64,000 nt of DNA, from positions 62,001-126,000 of the forward strand of contig NZ_WJBU01000001.1 of the NCBI RefSeq assembly GCF_009646335.1, read 5' to 3'. The notes under the pieces are model-generated. The model had not been told where the DNA came from. It saw only the letters and a list, made by a program, of their open reading frames with translations, and searched no databases. The position numbers and the translations under genes are program-made. The number at the start of each line of letters is the position of its first letter. The first letter of the stretch is position 1. This DNA comes from Caenimonas koreensis DSM 17982 (lineage in GTDB: Bacteria; Pseudomonadota; Gammaproteobacteria; Burkholderiales; Burkholderiaceae_C). Positions 62,607 to 64,000 of this stretch are shown piece by piece.

Positions 62607-64000
62607 TCACGCCCTGAACTTTCCGGTAATAGGATAGCGCCAATCCTTGCCGAAGCTTCGATGGGTAACGCGTATGCCCACCGGCGATTGCCTGCGCTTG
62701 TATTCATTCAGCCGGATCAGGCGCGCGACACGCTCCACAACGGCACGCTCGAAGCCTTCCGCGATGATCTGCTCCACGCCCTGGTCGTCTTCCATGTAGC
62801 GCTCCAGGATCGCATCGAGTATTTCGTAGGGCGGCAGGCTGTCCTGGTCGCGCTGGTCCGGGCGCAGTTCTGCACTGGGCGGACGGGTGATGATTCGCTC
62901 GGGGATCGGGTTCGCGCCCGTGCCGTACGGATCATGCAGGTTGCGCCACTGCGCAAGCCGAAAGACGCTCGTCTTGAGCACATCCTTGATCACGGCAAAG
63001 CCGCCCGCCATGTCTCCATACAGTGTGCAATAGCCGGTGGCCATCTCGCTCTTGTTGCCCGTGGTCAACACGATGCTGCCGAACTTGTTCGACAAGGCCA
63101 TGAGCAGTACACCGCGAATACGTGCCTGAATATTTTCCTCGGTCGTGTCCTCAGCGCGCCCTTCGAATTCATGTGCCAGCGACGCCTTGAACGCCTCGAA
63201 CTCGGGGATGATGGAAATCTCGTCGTAGCGCACACCCAGGCGCGATGCCATTTCGCGCGCGTCGATCCACGAAATATCGGCTGTGTACGGCGAAGGCATC
63301 ATCACCGAACGCACTTTGTCGCGGCCCAACGCATCGACGGCGATTGCCAGCACCAGTGCCGAGTCAACGCCGCCCGACAAACCGAGCAACACACCCGGAA
63401 AACCGTTCTTGCCAACGTAGTCGCGAACGCCGAGCACCAGTGCATCCCACAGGTCTGCCTCAGACGTGCGGTCGGCAGCGATCTTGCCGTCGAGTTCCAC
63501 GATTGCACCGCGTCGGTCAGCTTCAAGATAGAACAAGTCTTCGGCGAACGAAGGTGCGCGCGCCACCATCGCACCCGACGCACCCACGGCGAACGACGCG
63601 CCATCGAAAACGACCTCGTCCTGCCCGCCCACGAGATGCGCATAGATCACTGGCACTTCGAGTGCGCGCGCGCGCTCAGCCATGCGCGCTGCCCGCTCAC
63701 CACCCTTGCCCACATGAAATGGAGACGCGTTGATGACCGCGATGACCTCGGCGCCAGCTTCTTTCGCCAGCAGGCCAGGCTCGTCGAACCATGCGTCCTC
63801 GCAGATCAGCAAGCCAACGCTGATGCCTTCGACCTGGAACACACATGTGCCCTGCCCTGGCGTGAAATAGCGGCGCTCGTCGAACACCTGGTAGTTCGGC
63901 AACTCGCGCTTGGCGTAGGTCTCCAGAATGCGGCCCTGCGTCACAACGCTGGCTGCGTTGTAGCGCCTTTGCACCGCAACCGACTTGCTGCGCACATCGC
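62607..64000 (-). CDS. nadE: Glutamine-dependent NAD+ synthetase, C-terminal 464 residues
   Basis: The last step of NAD synthesis, amidating nicotinate adenine dinucleotide with ammonia from glutamine. The visible part begins inside the N-terminal nitrilase-like glutaminase domain, with the catalytic cysteine in GLLICEDAWFDEPG. The synthetase domain starts near the middle with the P-loop LGLSGGVDSALVLAIAVDALG, and ends with KRRQSPVGIRVTHRSFGKDWRYPI. The 5' end lies beyond the window; a PII gene follows 42 bases on, perhaps co-transcribed. In several Burkholderiales these two genes are neighbours. Confidence 0.95.
   Translation of the reverse strand, partial: DVRSKSVAVQRRYNAASVVTQGRILETYAKRELPNYQVFDERRYFTPGQGTCVFQVEGISVGLLICEDAWFDEPGLLAKEAGAEVIAVINASPFHVGKGGERAARMAERARALEVPVIYAHLVGGQDEVVFDGASFAVGASGAMVARAPSFAEDLFYLEADRRGAIVELDGKIAADRTSEADLWDALVLGVRDYVGKNGFPGVLLGLSGGVDSALVLAIAVDALGRDKVRSVMMPSPYTADISWIDAREMASRLGVRYDEISIIPEFEAFKASLAHEFEGRAEDTTEENIQARIRGVLLMALSNKFGSIVLTTGNKSEMATGYCTLYGDMAGGFAVIKDVLKTSVFRLAQWRNLHDPYGTGANPIPERIITRPPSAELRPDQRDQDSLPPYEILDAILERYMEDDQGVEQIIAEGFERAVVERVARLIRLNEYKRRQSPVGIRVTHRSFGKDWRYPITGKFRA

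Overview
The window looks like a chromosomal segment of a betaproteobacterium of the order Burkholderiales. The evidence is high GC, the box pathway with a BoxR regulator, the ilvB-ilvH-ilvC / pssA-leuA arrangement, a sigma factor followed by DUF3619, DUF3106 and RDD genes, and an assimilatory sulfate operon with a DUF934 gene. No species can be named from sequence alone. Coding density is very high and no gene-free stretch exceeds 300 bases.

Layout. 1-7.2 kb: start of a Tat-exported M19-type dipeptidase, a thiolase/FadB-like beta-oxidation pair, a YfcG-type glutathione transferase, and a signal-less secreted protein with a choice-of-anchor-L-like region. 7.3-9.5 kb: tRNA-Arg(TCT), tRNA-Pro(TGG) and two TRAP permease genes with no receptor gene beside them. 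9.5-21 kb: an aerobic benzoyl-CoA (box) locus. boxR-boxC-boxB run leftward; a flavodoxin, benzoate-CoA ligase and a complete branched-chain-type ABC transporter run rightward, with a LysE exporter gene inside the transporter set. The two arms share a 139-bp control region with repeated TTGC(A/G)CTA-like boxes. The reductase gene boxA and the aldehyde dehydrogenase are absent.

21-28.9 kb: a large unrecognised protein, a LysR/azoreductase pair, sulfate-binding protein, YggX, an MnmC whose methyltransferase half is eroded, and an atypical response regulator. 29-35.7 kb: cysI-DUF934-cysH-cysD-cysN in overlapping order, then a 7Fe ferredoxin and a ferredoxin-NADP reductase that could feed the flavoprotein-less CysI. 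A shared motif lies upstream of both sbp and cysI. 35.7-38 kb: a TPP riboswitch in front of a TonB-dependent receptor, which points to thiamine-related uptake.

38-41.4 kb is the accessory part: tRNA-Asn, a broken serine recombinase, a lower-GC gene for a coiled-coil protein with two membrane segments, a CxxC carboxymuconolactone-decarboxylase-like protein, and fragments of a LysR gene and a hydrolase. This is the best candidate for something undescribed. 41.4-44.6 kb is a probable photo-response group: MerR regulator divergent from HiPIP, DUF2256 and an iron-sulfur (6-4)-type photolyase.

44.7-64 kb is mostly housekeeping: hydrolase, NTF2-like lipoprotein, periplasmic cyclophilin, transglutaminase/TPR lipoprotein, the aat-bpt N-degron pair, IclR regulator, PbpG-type peptidase, leuA with a leader peptide and attenuator-like hairpins, pssA, ilvC, ilvH, ilvB, an ECF sigma operon, dgkA, a LOG-family gene, a PII protein and glutamine-dependent NAD synthetase, which runs off the right end.
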